From: Candidatus Methanomethylophilus sp. 1R26
GTDB lineage: Archaea > Thermoplasmatota > Thermoplasmata > Methanomassiliicoccales > Methanomethylophilaceae
Assembly: GCF_001481295.1 (NCBI RefSeq)
Contig: NZ_LOPS01000050.1
Span: 1 to 64,000, forward strand
Direction of reading: 5' to 3'
DNA length: 64,000 bases
In this document: positions 8,292 through 16,949 of the stretch, one piece after another
How positions within the stretch are numbered: position 1 is the first letter of the stretch
How the letters are laid out: each line of letters opens with the position of its first letter
Notes under the pieces: generated by a model
Databases searched by the model: none
What the model was told of the DNA's origin: nothing
The model's input: the letters and a program-made list of their open reading frames with translations, nothing else
Translations under genes and position numbers: made by a program

Positions 8292-8308
8292 TGGCCGGGC
8301 CCACCATC
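8292..8308 (+). repeat. 17-bp sequence just after the integrase, repeated at 9498 (possible att half)
   Basis: TGGCCGGGCCCACCATC differs at one base from the copy at 9498-9514, which lies inside the 3' end of the MarR-family gene. A short GGCGCTAT is also shared just upstream of both copies. The position directly behind an integrase suggests an attachment-site remnant. Confidence 0.35.
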
Positions 8309-8618
8309 TTAGATGGCCAGCAAGATTTTTAGGTCATGTTAAATTTTAATCCGAAATCTCAGCCGGGTTCCGGCTGATCATCACGGCCGCGTTTCGTTAA
8401 CGGGGACCTTCTCTACACAGTGGACACCGATACTGCCGCCCTGGACGGAGGAAGGGCTCTGCCCGGAGGCGAGAGAATGAGGACAGGGCCCGGGAAGCAC
8501 GGTCGGACCGGCGTGACTGCATTCAGTATAAATATCTCCGAATGCAGTATCGATTTCAGGGAGAAGATGACGGCTCCGGAAGGAGCCGGACCCTTGAGGC
8601 GGGTCAGTCCCGATCATT
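8309..8618. other. Non-coding stretch with stem-loops and a palindrome over a TATA box
   Basis: No convincing gene. TCAGCCGG/CCGGCTGA form a hairpin with a 3-base loop (8359-8377). ACTGCATTC (8516-8524) and GAATGCAGT (8540-8548) flank AGTATAAATATCTCC, so a 9-bp palindrome brackets a TATA box. CGGCTCC GGAA GGAGCCG forms another hairpin near 8572-8589. The + strand frame downstream of the TATA box (from ATG 8567) has poor protein-like composition, so a regulated RNA is as likely as a protein. Confidence 0.4.
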
Positions 8619-8620
8619 CC

Positions 8621-8902
8621 TTACGGAATGTCGATGACGATCACGGCCTCGTCGGTCATGATCATCAGACGGAATCCGCGATTCCGACACTTGGTGACGA
8701 TCAGTACGATCTTCTCGCCTCCTGCCGGGACGGTTCCGCGCATGCCGGGTGTAAGAGGTTCGGCATGCGCGAACTTCCCGTCTCCCGGCGTCCTTCTGAA
8801 TGCGGCGTATCCGAAATAAACATATCGGGATCGCGCATCTTTACAACATACCACATCCCCGAAGGGGATGTAAGAGAACAAAATGGGGCCAGTGAGGTTC
8901 AA
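8621..8902 (-). CDS. Possible hypothetical protein, up to 93 aa
   Basis: The best part is the C-terminus (EKIVLIVTKCRNRGFRLMIM, then a strand VIVIDIP), which looks like real protein. The upstream part starts only at TTG 8902 and contains cysteine/arginine-rich sequence. The + strand frame across the same bases looks like its antisense shadow. Weak candidate. An internal start is possible. Confidence 0.3.
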   Translation of the reverse strand: MNLTGPILFSYIPFGDVVCCKDARSRYVYFGYAAFRRTPGDGKFAHAEPLTPGMRGTVPAGGEKIVLIVTKCRNRGFRLMIMTDEAVIVIDIP

Positions 8903-8918
8903 ATTTTAAGAATCGGTC

Positions 8919-9074
8919 TTATTCCATTTCTTTTTTGAGCCTAGCCAAGGCCAGTTCTATTCCATGCGACCAGCTCGCGAACTCGTGCTCCTGCACTCCC
9001 TTGTCGAGGAACTCGAAAAGATCCTGCGAGATTGTGATGTTCAGAGATTTTTTGTTGCGTTTTGTAACTACCAT
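8919..9074 (-). CDS. Ribbon-helix-helix (CopG-like) regulator, 51 aa
   Basis: ATG 9074. A basic N-terminus MVVTKRNKK leads into the ribbon SLNITISQDLFEFLDKGV, followed by two helices ending LALARLKKEME, the size and pattern of small RHH repressors. The opposite side of the 68-bp upstream gap holds the start of the 9143 gene, so both may share a control region. Too short for most ORF cut-offs. Confidence 0.65.
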   Translation of the reverse strand: MVVTKRNKKSLNITISQDLFEFLDKGVQEHEFASWSHGIELALARLKKEME

Positions 9075-9127
9075 ACGTAACAAAATTCTGCACAAACGGT
9101 TGAATAAGACCCAAATTAATCTTTGTA

Positions 9128-9148
9128 CTGCAAAGATTACCTTTGCAG
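9128..9148. promoter_or_regulatory. Palindrome between the RHH gene and the 9143 gene
   Basis: CTGCAAAG and CTTTGCAG form perfect 8-base arms around ATTAC and overlap the TTG start of the 9143 gene. The site is a plausible operator for the adjacent ribbon-helix-helix protein. Confidence 0.4.
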
Positions 9149-9394
9149 GAAGACCAGAATATAACGAAATCGACGCTATCGGCGCAAGCTTTAGACGGCT
9201 CCTCGAAGGTGTTCTGCATCATATGCCCGGACGGGTCCAGGGTGCACCTCTGCCGCACCACGGCGGAGTGGTCCGCGGCCGCCGGGGACATCCTCGTCTG
9301 CAGGGAGTATGAGGGCGACTACGCGAGGATCAACTGCGATAAGGAGGTGCGGGACGCCCTCGGCGATCAGTGGAGGACCAATCCGATAAACTGA
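9143..9394 (+). CDS. Small hypothetical protein, 83 aa
   Basis: Starts at TTG 9143 (or later). The middle FCIICPDGSRVHLC and ILVCREYEGDYARINCDKEV has four spaced cysteines and protein-like composition. It is divergent from the ribbon-helix-helix gene. Family not recognised. The 5' end is uncertain because no ATG is available. Confidence 0.5.
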   Translation: MQEDQNITKSTLSAQALDGSSKVFCIICPDGSRVHLCRTTAEWSAAAGDILVCREYEGDYARINCDKEVRDALGDQWRTNPIN

Positions 9395-9460
9395 TTCCTC
9401 GAACCTTTTTCCCAAACTTTTTCTCGTTTTTATTAGTCTGCAATCTGGCGCTATCAACGA

Positions 9461-10024
9461 TTATTTCCGCGTGTCTGGCACAAGAAAGTTACTGGTCTGG
9501 CCGGACCCACCATCCCCTTCGTTTTCGCTGATGCGCCCTTCAGGCGCTGTTCCTACTGATCCCTTGTTCCTGCCGGCTGCGATCATCTTCCTGATGTTCT
9601 CGCTGAGCCTGCGCGTATAGGCGATGACGCTGCGGATCATCTCTTCGCTCTTCTCCGCACCCAGGACATCGAAGGCATTCTCCGAGGCCTCGTACAGCGG
9701 CAGGAGCAGCTTCTCCGCGTAGGCCGTGCCCGATTCGGTGAGGCGGACCTGCTTGTTGCGGCGGTCCGAAAGGTCCTCGGACAGCTCCGCATAGCCTTTC
9801 TCCCAGAGCGCTCTCACGATCTGATTGACACTCTGCTTCGAGCACATCATCGCCTCGGAGATCTCCTTCTGGGATATCGGGCCTGCATCGTACAGTATGT
9901 CGAGCACCAGCAGGCTCGTATAGCTCATTCCGACTGATTTCGCATAATCCTGGTAGAGCCTGTCGGCGGCCGCTGTCGAGTCCATCAGCCTGTCCGTCCG
10001 GTCGGTCTTCTTGCTGCCTTCCAT
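9461..10024 (-). CDS. MarR-family transcriptional regulator
   Basis: 187 residues, slightly long for MarR (usually 140-170). Winged helix: SYTSLLVLDILYDAGPISQKEI, then MMCSKQSVNQIVRALWEKGY (recognition helix) and a wing with DLSDRRNKQVRLTESG. It lies 15 bases behind the MATE gene on the same strand, so it is probably co-transcribed with it and controls it. The palindrome at 11406-11426 in front of the MATE gene is the obvious operator. The last 30 residues are low-complexity and contain the 17-bp repeat shared with 8292. Confidence 0.85.
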   Translation of the reverse strand: MEGSKKTDRTDRLMDSTAAADRLYQDYAKSVGMSYTSLLVLDILYDAGPISQKEISEAMMCSKQSVNQIVRALWEKGYAELSEDLSDRRNKQVRLTESGTAYAEKLLLPLYEASENAFDVLGAEKSEEMIRSVIAYTRRLSENIRKMIAAGRNKGSVGTAPEGRISENEGDGGSGQTSNFLVPDTRK

Positions 10025-10039
10025 GCACCCCGTGCCTCC

Positions 10040-11372
10040 TCATGCGTAATGGAAAACGGTTTTCTTCTTCTTAAAATAGTGAACTGTCAGGACGATCGCC
10101 AGGGTCTCCTCCATGGCCAGGGATGCCCAGACCCCGTCCGTCGAGAACAGCCAGGGCAGCACCGAGAGCGGGATCAGCAGGAACAGGGTGGTCCTCAGCA
10201 GCGAGAGGATGGCAGACGTCTTCCCGTCGTTCAGGGCAGTGAACATCGCGGATGCGAATATGTTGTACCCCATGAACAGCATCGACACGGAGAACACGTA
10301 CACTCCTCTCACCCCGAGGTCCAGGACATCCGCGTTCTCGGCGGCGAACAGGGACGCCAGCGGGACCGCCAGGATCAGCAGCATTGCGAAGGTGATGACG
10401 GACAGGATGCCCATCGTCTTCAGCGCTATCCTGTAGATCTTCTGCAGATTCCCGACATCGCCGGCACCGTAATTGTAGCTGAACAAAGGAGCGATCCCCT
10501 CCGAATATCCCATGTACACGGCGGACAGCAGCATCTGGATGTTGACCACTATGGCCCCTGCGGCGACGCCATCGGACCCGGCGAGGTCCATGAGGATGAT
10601 GTTGAGGGCGATCATCTTCACGGTGACGGCCAGAGAAGTGACCATCTCGCTGCTCCCGTTGGCAAACGCCTTGACGACCGCACGGCCTTCCCACCTCGGG
10701 CGGACGAAATAGAGGTCCCCTCTGCGGTTGAACATGAAGTAGATCAGCCCCACGGCCGTCTGGAAAGTATAGCCTATCCCGGAAGCGTATGCTGCCCCGG
10801 CGACCCCCATGTCGAGGATGCCCATCAGCACATAGTCGAGGACTATGTTGATCAGGCCGCCGGCTATTGTCGCGAACAGCCCGAGATGGGGCTTCCCGCT
10901 GAGGATGAACATGACGGAGAGGACCACGCCCCCCATGGCGACAGGCATCAGCAGGAACAGGGGAATGAGATAATCCTCGCAGAGATCGTACAGCGAGCCG
11001 CGGGCCCCGAGAGCGTAGATGATCGGCTCCCTGAACACCAGTCCCGCCACGCAGAACGCCGCGCTGATGGCAATGCAGAGCACCATGAACAGGCTGAAGT
11101 TCTCCCTGGCCTGCTGCTTCCTGCCCTCTCCGAGGCGTTTCCCTATGAGCGCGCTGCCCCCTATGGCGATCATCTGCCCCACGGCCATGGTGAAGACAAG
11201 GACGGGGGGCATCGATGTTGATCGCGGAGAGAGCATCGGTGCTGATCAGGTTCGACGCGAGCGCCGAATCCACCAGGCTGTAGATGTTCTGGAATACGAA
11301 GACCAGGATCGTCGGGACTGCGAAGAACAGCAGCGAGCGCGGCGATATCCTGATATTGACTGATTCTGCCAT
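10040..11372 (-). CDS. MATE-family efflux transporter (one-base frameshift near the N-terminus)
   Basis: About 444 residues in the cytoplasmic membrane with roughly 12 helices, exporting drugs or metabolites against Na+ or H+. The N-terminal frame gives SLLFFAVPTILVFVFQNIYS and DALSAINI. The next frame resumes MPPVLVFTMAVGQMIAIGG, so one base is missing near 11220. Typical MATE features include the GGSALIGKRLGEG loop and the repeated second bundle (NYGAGDVGNLQKIYRIAL). It forms an operon with the downstream MarR gene. Confidence 0.85.
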
Positions 11373-11405
11373 CGGTTACCCTCTCGAAATTGGTATATTT
11401 TCGAT

Positions 11406-11426
11406 ATAGTAAAATAAATTTACTAT
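11406..11426. promoter_or_regulatory. Palindromic operator in front of the MATE/MarR operon
   Basis: ATAGTAAA and TTTACTAT are perfect 8-base arms around AATAA, 34 bases upstream of the MATE start, in the position of the TATA box. A symmetric AT-rich site in front of a MarR-controlled transporter is the classic layout. Binding by the 9461 protein is inferred. Confidence 0.6.
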
Positions 11427-11518
11427 TTTGCAGACGGTAGGGACGGCACAGGATAGCCCGGAATACAGGCTTACCGAGGAGGGAGAGGATACCCCATGCA
11501 CCTGAATGCAGGCGTTCC

Positions 11519-12651
11519 TCAGGGGAGCAGCGCGATGTTCTCGCTGAGGACGATGTCCCGGTGCTTCATGTTGCCGCCCAGGGCCGCCTTCGCCTCGGAC
11601 GATCTCATCCCGCGGACGCGGTTGATCTCCTCCGAGCCGTAATCGGGAAGGGCGCGGGCGATGACGGCGCCGCCGCATACGATGTCCACCGGCTTCCCAG
11701 CCTCGAACGGGCCTTCGGCGTACTTGACGCCCACTGGCAGCAGGGAACGGTGCTCCCTGAGCGCCCTGCCGGCGCCCTCGTCCACCACGATCCTCCCCAC
11801 CGGGGGCGCGGACTTGATCCATCTGCGCTTCTTGGTGATGGCGGAGTCGGCCACGAAAACCGTCCCGACCTCCTCCCCGCGGACCGCCCTGAGGATGACG
11901 TCCTCCTCGGCCGATGACGCAATGATCATCTGGCACCCTGCGTCGCGGCAGATCTCGGCGGCGCGGATCTTGGTCCTCATCCCGCCGGTGCCGGCCTTGG
12001 AGCCCGGGCCCCCGGCGGCCGAGAGCACATCGTCCCCTATCTCGGTCACCGTGCGGATAATCTTGGCGTCCGGGTTCTTCCTCGGGTCGCTGTCGTACAG
12101 CCCGTCGATGTCCGAGAGGATGATCAGGAGGTCCGCGTCCGCCCTGCTGGCTATTATCGCCGACAGGGTATCGTTGTCCCCGAAGATCGGCCCGATCTCC
12201 TTCACCGAGATGGCGTCGTTCTCGTTGAAGATGGGGACGGCCTTGTGCTTCAGGAGCTCGGCCATGGTGTTGTTCAGGTTGAGGACGACGTCCCTGTTCG
12301 AGTACCCGTCGGCGGTTATGAGTATCTGCCCGACAGTGAGGCCGTACTTCTGGAACGCATCGTTCCATTTCTGCATCAGTATGCCCTGGCCGACGGAGGC
12401 CGCAGCCTGCTTCACCGGGACCTCGTTGGGCTTGGGGACCACGTTGAGCGCTCTGAGGCCGATGCCTATGGCCCCGGAGGACACCAGCAGGACCTCTTTC
12501 CCTGCCGATTCCAGCTCCGACACCTGGCGGGCGATAGAATCCATGAAGGCGTCCGACGGGACGCTCCCGCCCATGGTGATGGAGGACGTCCCCACCTTGA
12601 CGACTATCCTCTCCGGGTCCCCGAGGACCTCTTTCCTGTCCGCCGTCTCAC
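11519..12651 (-). CDS. proB: Glutamate 5-kinase
   Basis: First step of proline synthesis: ATP-dependent phosphorylation of glutamate. The kinase core shows VVKVGTSSI, VSSGAIGIG, FNENDAISV, FGDNDTLSAIIA, SDIDGLYDSDPRKNP and GTGGMRTKI, followed by a C-terminal PUA domain (GRIVVDEGAGRAL onward). The clean frame begins at a GTG (12595) that lies inside the conserved beta strand. The upstream codons (DRKEVLGDPERI) are clearly coding but lack a start. A GTG at 12651 overlapping the proA stop would serve if one base is missing next to it. Translationally coupled to proA. Confidence 0.85.
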
Positions 12652-13961
12652 TCCCCGAGGTCGAGTTTCTTCTGTATGTGCCGGTGGAGGTACTTCTTCG
12701 CGTGCGGCCCGGTGTAGTCGGCGACCTTCTGGCCGTTCCCGATCACGACGTACTTGTAGATGCACAGCCCCTCCATGCCCATCGGACCGCGGGCGTGCAC
12801 CTTGCCGGTGGAGATGCCTATCTCCGCCCCTTTCCCGAAGCGGTAGCCGTCAGCGAAGCGGGTGGAGGCGTTGACCATGACGTCGGCGGAGTCGACGCCC
12901 TTGATGAACCTCTCGGCCGCCCTCCTGTCCTCGGTCACGATGCAGTCCGTGTGGTGGCTGCCGTAGGTGTTGATCTGCGCGATGGCGTCCTCGAGGCCGT
13001 CGACTATGCGCACGTTGATGATGCGGTCGTCGTACTCGGCGGACTTGTCCGCCTCGGTCGCCTCCTTCACCGGAAGTCCCAGCAGGTGCGGCATGCACTC
13101 GGGCGAGGCCCGGATCTCCACCCCTTTGGCGATGAGAGCGTCCGCCACCCTCGGCAGGATGAACTTCGCGATCTTCCTGTCCACGAGGAGCTGCTCGGCG
13201 GCGTTGCAGACCGCCGGATACTGGGCCTTCGAGTCCACCGTGACGTCTATCGCCTTCTGCAGCTCGGCGGCCCCGTCGATGTAGACATGGCAGACCCCCG
13301 CCGAATGGCCGAGCACCGGGATCTTGGTGTTGTCCTGGATATATTTCACGAAGGAGTAGGAGCCCCTCGGGACCAGGAGGTCGATGACCCCGTCGAGCTT
13401 CAGGATCTCCGACACATCCTCCCTGGACTCCATGAGGACGAAGGCCTCCTTCGGCACGCCCTCGGAGGCGGCGGCATCCCTCAGGATGTCGAACAGCGCC
13501 CTGTTGGACCTCTTCGCCTCTGAACCTCCCTTGAACACCACGGCGTTCCCGCTCTTGAGGCACAGGGACATGATCTGGGGGACAACCTCGGGGCGGGCCT
13601 CGAATATCACTCCCACCAGGCCGATCGGGCACCTGATCTGGTAGAGGGTAAGCCCCTCGTCGAGCTCGACGGTGTCCATGGTCTCGCCCACGGGGTCAGG
13701 GAGGGAGGCGACGGACTTCATGCTGGCTATCATGTCGTCCACCTTCCCGGCGTCCGTCTTCAGCCTCCGCATCATCTCCGGGGGGATCTTCCCCTCGGAA
13801 TCCCTGACGTCCTCGGCGTTCGCTTCCAGGATCCCGGCCTTGTGGGATTCCAGGGCCGCCGCCATGGCCTCCAGGGCCCTGTCCTTTGTTTCGGACGGCA
13901 GGGCCGCCAGCGCCAGCGCCGCCCTTTTCGCCTCTATGACCTCGGAAGTCAGATCGCTCAT
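12648..13961 (-). CDS. proA: Gamma-glutamyl phosphate reductase
   Basis: 437 residues. NADPH-dependent reduction of glutamyl phosphate to glutamate semialdehyde. The aldehyde-dehydrogenase-fold motifs are present: VGVIFEARPEV, GNAVVFKGGSEA, the catalytic cysteine in PAVCNAAEQLLVD (near 269) and GRFGKGAEIGIST-like HARGPMGMEGL at the end. Intact and in the order proA-proB. proC is not in the window. Confidence 0.95.
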   Translation of the reverse strand: MSDLTSEVIEAKRAALALAALPSETKDRALEAMAAALESHKAGILEANAEDVRDSEGKIPPEMMRRLKTDAGKVDDMIASMKSVASLPDPVGETMDTVELDEGLTLYQIRCPIGLVGVIFEARPEVVPQIMSLCLKSGNAVVFKGGSEAKRSNRALFDILRDAAASEGVPKEAFVLMESREDVSEILKLDGVIDLLVPRGSYSFVKYIQDNTKIPVLGHSAGVCHVYIDGAAELQKAIDVTVDSKAQYPAVCNAAEQLLVDRKIAKFILPRVADALIAKGVEIRASPECMPHLLGLPVKEATEADKSAEYDDRIINVRIVDGLEDAIAQINTYGSHHTDCIVTEDRRAAERFIKGVDSADVMVNASTRFADGYRFGKGAEIGISTGKVHARGPMGMEGLCIYKYVVIGNGQKVADYTGPHAKKYLHRHIQKKLDLGE

Positions 13962-14014
13962 GCCATGCTAATCTCGGTAATCCATATAAGGGTTGAGCGA
14001 TTATTCGCAAGGGA

Positions 14015-14100
14015 GCCGAGATAGCCAAGCCCGGTATGGCGGCGGTCTTGAAAACCGCTGGTCCTTGACCTCGGGAGTTCGAATCTCTCTCTCGGCGCCA
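14015..14100 (+). tRNA. tRNA-Ser (anticodon TGA)
   Basis: Cloverleaf with acceptor GCCGAGA paired to TCTCGGC, anticodon loop CTTGAAA (anticodon TGA at 14049-14051), a long variable arm typical of serine tRNA, and the T-loop GTTCGAATC. Discriminator G is followed by CCA in the genome. No intron visible. The acceptor stem matches that of the second serine tRNA at 17775. Confidence 0.95.
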
Positions 14101-14175
14101 TTTTACATTCCTGGCACCTCTCATATGCACATGGAGGGCGCCGGCCTGCGGAGGCCCTGCCGGACGCAGCCGCGC

Positions 14176-15684
14176 CACGACTGTGTTGAATAAGTCGGGC
14201 AAAGGAGATCCGGCCCGTCCGTCTTCCGTTTTCTTTGAATGAGAGTCGGTTTTTGTCTGTTCTAGGCCTGAATGTATGTTTTTATTCATTGTTTTAATAT
14301 TTAGTTTTTACGCATATATTTATATATAAAACGCATAAGGAAAATCGCTTAAAACAGCATAGCCAGACAGCAGGTTGTTGAAAAGAAGTAGGGAGGGGTG
14401 CCTCAAGTTTCGACGCTTGACACTCCTCCCAGGGGTGTCGTTTTCATGACAGGTTGCAGAAGGGAGAGGAAGGATAAAAAGAGCGGGGGCAAAAACCCCG
14501 AACGCAGCAAGAACGCCGACGCGCTCGGAGTGAAATACGATACCAGAAAAGGACATTGGACCGCCTTGGACAAGGCGGTCCTGAAGGAAGGCCGCATTTT
14601 GGACACCTGGCTTAAGCCGGAGCGGGTGGCGGCGGAACTGGAGATACTGAATCCGCCCGGAAAGATCGGACGTCCTTACGAATATCCGCCGTCGCTGATA
14701 CTGTATCTCTCATATCTCAAGGAGGACGGCGAAAGAAGCTACCGCCGTACCATCAGCAGGACCAGCGTCCTGCTGGAGTCCCGGGGCCTCCCCGAACCGA
14801 ACTATGCGACCCTGCACAAATCCCAGCTGAAGTTCGAAAAGGGCGGATTCGGACTGAAGGTCATCTCCGAAGCGACGGTGATACTGGCCGGCAGAGGGAT
14901 CAGGGAAGAATTCGACCCTCTCAGGATCATATGTTCGGGCATCTTTCCGGAGTACAAAGCCCCCCGGATGATACCGACCTCGCAGGCCGAAGCCGATATC
15001 CAGGCGGAAAGGGACTAGGAAGCGGAGAAGATAAGGGAATCCATGGAGGTCAAGGTTCTGAAATCGGCCGTCGGCGGAGAGAACATCTTCGCCGCCGTCG
15101 ACGGTTCCGGGGAAGGAATATCCGGTCCCGGGATATATCTGGAACATATCTGGCTGACGAACAACCGGAGGTTCATCAAACAGCACGCGATGGTCGACCT
15201 CCGCACCAAAAAGGTGGTGGCCTTCGCCACTACCATGGAGAAACCCGGCGATGCCCGGATGATGGCCCCCCTGGTATCGGGGGCGCTTCGGACCGGCGTG
15301 CGTCTGAAATGGGTGTCGGCGGACAGCGCGTACGATACCGTGGCGAACTGGGAGTTCATGGATGAGGCGGAAATAGCATTCTGCCCCAATCTGAAGGAAA
15401 AATTCGAAGATTGCGACACGCTCCCCAGACGCGAGGCGCTTAAGGATTTGGACAGGCACTTCGGGAAGAAGCTGGCACATAGGATCACCGGTTACAACTC
15501 GCGCAGGCATGTGGAAGCGTTCTTCTCGGCGTTCAAGAAACTGTACAGCGACCGCATAGCAAACAGGCTTTTCGACAGGATGTGTCTTACGATGCAGTAC
15601 CGGTATTCGCTGTACGACATCCATCGGGAGATTATGCTGAAGGCTTGAGACATGGGGGGTCAAGACTTATTCAACACAGTCGTG
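14176..15684 (+). mobile_element. Insertion sequence with 21-bp perfect terminal inverted repeats
   Basis: About 1.5 kb bounded by identical inverted ends (14176-14196 and 15664-15684, core GACTGTGTTGAATAAGTC) and carrying one DDE transposase gene. No target duplication is evident next to the ends. It inserted between tRNA-Ser and the membrane zinc-ribbon gene, whose last codons now lie inside the right terminal repeat. Confidence 0.85.
14446..15648 (+). CDS. IS4/IS5-superfamily DDE transposase with in-frame amber codon
   Basis: ATG 14446 (an in-frame GTG at 14398 is also possible), 400 residues when TAG at 15016-15018 (codon 191) is read. The frame is identical on both sides: AEADIQAERD before and EAEKIRESMEVKVLKS after. 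The RNase H-like core lies behind the amber codon: first Asp in AAVDGSGEG, second Asp in VSADSAYD, and the Glu in NSRRHVEAFFSAFKKLY. The N-terminal DNA-binding half (GRPYEYPPSLILYLSYLKEDG) lies before it. Stopping at TAG would remove the whole catalytic domain, so the element is active only if UAG is translated. Alternatively it is a dead copy. Confidence 0.8.
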
Positions 15685-16061
15685 AATGGATTTGAAAACC
15701 GTGAAAATCGAACCGCAGGCAACGAGATCCGCTGGATCCCCGATCGGCGCTTCTTCACAGTCTTCCTGGACTCCGTTCTGTCTGCCGCGCGCTTCATCTC
15801 CGGCTCGGTCATTCCGCAGAAAGGACACGATTTCACCAGCGCGGAACCGGCGGCGATGACGACGGCGGACAGCATGAGCAGCGAGAATACCCCGGCGGCG
15901 GCCGTCATGACCGCGCTGCCTGAGACGAACCAGATCAGGAAGACCAGGACAGCCCACCCCGTCCCGGCGGTGGCGACCATCCTCGGGAACGCCTCCCTGC
16001 GGGTGACGACCTCCTTCCCGCAGCGGGGGCAGTAAACGGTCGGCTCAGGCCCCCGGCTCAT
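15660..16061 (-). CDS. Membrane protein with zinc ribbon, C-terminus altered by the IS
   Basis: 133 residues. The N-terminal CPRCGKEVV knuckle (near 11) and a second CPFCGM (near 78) flank two predicted membrane helices (AVLVFLIWFVSGSAVMTAAA and VFSLLMLSAVVIAAGSAL). The start overlaps the nadE stop (ATGA). The last residues and stop codon lie within the right end of the IS, so the native C-terminus is lost or extended. Function unknown. Confidence 0.6.
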   Translation of the reverse strand: MSRGPEPTVYCPRCGKEVVTRREAFPRMVATAGTGWAVLVFLIWFVSGSAVMTAAAGVFSLLMLSAVVIAAGSALVKSCPFCGMTEPEMKRAADRTESRKTVKKRRSGIQRISLPAVRFSRFSNPFTTVLNKS

Positions 16062-16839
16062 TCCGGAGGCACCCCGGGCAGGGAGCGCTTGTGCTCCATG
16101 GACCTTATCTGGGATATGAGCTCCTGCGCCTTGCCGGCCGGTATCCCGGCGGCCGAGGCCATGTCCTCGGCGACCCGCCCTGCTCGAAGACGTTCAGGGC
16201 GAGGTCCAGCGACTTGTAGGATATGCCCATCTCGTCCTCGTCGGTCTGCCCTTCCCACAGCCCTGCGGTGGGAACCTTGCGGACGATCTCGTCCGGAACG
16301 CCGATGACCTTCGCCATCTCCCACACCTGGGTCTTGTACAGGCGGTACATGGGGATGATGTCCTCGGCGCCGTCGCCGTACTTCGTCATGTAGCCCATCA
16401 GGAGCTCGCTCCTGTTGGTGGTCCCGACGACCAGGGAGTTCTCCTTCTTCGCCTTGTCGTAAAGGACGATCATCCGGCAGCGGGCCATGATGTTCCCCTT
16501 CTCGAGGGGGGCCTCCTTCCCGGTCAGGAGCATGCCGGAGAAGACGTCGACCGCCGGCTGGATGCTGATCGCGTTGTAGCGGATGCCCCACTCCCTGCAC
16601 ATTGAGCGGGTCTGCCGGTAGTCCTCCCCCGGAGTGGAGGCGGTGGGCATGAACACGCACAGGACCCTGTCCCCTCCCAGGGCATCGGCGCAGAGCTTGG
16701 CCACGACAGCGGAATCGACCCCTCCGGAAATGCCGAGGACCGCTCCTTCGGCCCCGGCCTTCTCCACGGCCTCTCTTATGAACGCCTCTATCCTCTCAGC
16801 GTCCTCCAGCGTCGCCTTCTTCAGCCCCTTGTACTCCAT
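16058..16839 (-). CDS. nadE: NAD synthetase (NH3-dependent type, one-base frameshift)
   Basis: Last step of NAD synthesis: ATP-dependent amidation of deamido-NAD. PP-loop SGGVDSAVVAKL near residue 40, GTTNRSELLMGYMTKYGDGA, and VPTAGLWEGQTDEDEMG are signature segments. The frame breaks near 16180 after ALNVFEQG. The next frame supplies the normal end (VAEDMASAAGIPAGKAQELI). It has no fused glutaminase domain. The nitrilase-fold gene at 16950 starts 110 bases away in the opposite direction. Confidence 0.92.
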
Positions 16840-16949
16840 GGCGCGCTGATAGCGGTGGAACTTAATTTAATTAATCGTCGCCGCAGAAGATGTCGCGGAA
16901 CCGCCGTTTTCTGCGGTTCCTTTATAAACGATGACCCAGATTCTTCTCC

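Noticed and set aside
10049-11221. Long open frame on the + strand opposite the MATE gene
   Set aside because: Composition (His/Gln/Arg-rich, no hydrophobic pattern) is that of an antisense shadow of a GC-rich gene. The minus strand has clear MATE motifs.
11661-13523. 620-codon + strand frame across proB and proA
   Set aside because: Purely a shadow; proA and proB motifs on the minus strand are unmistakable.
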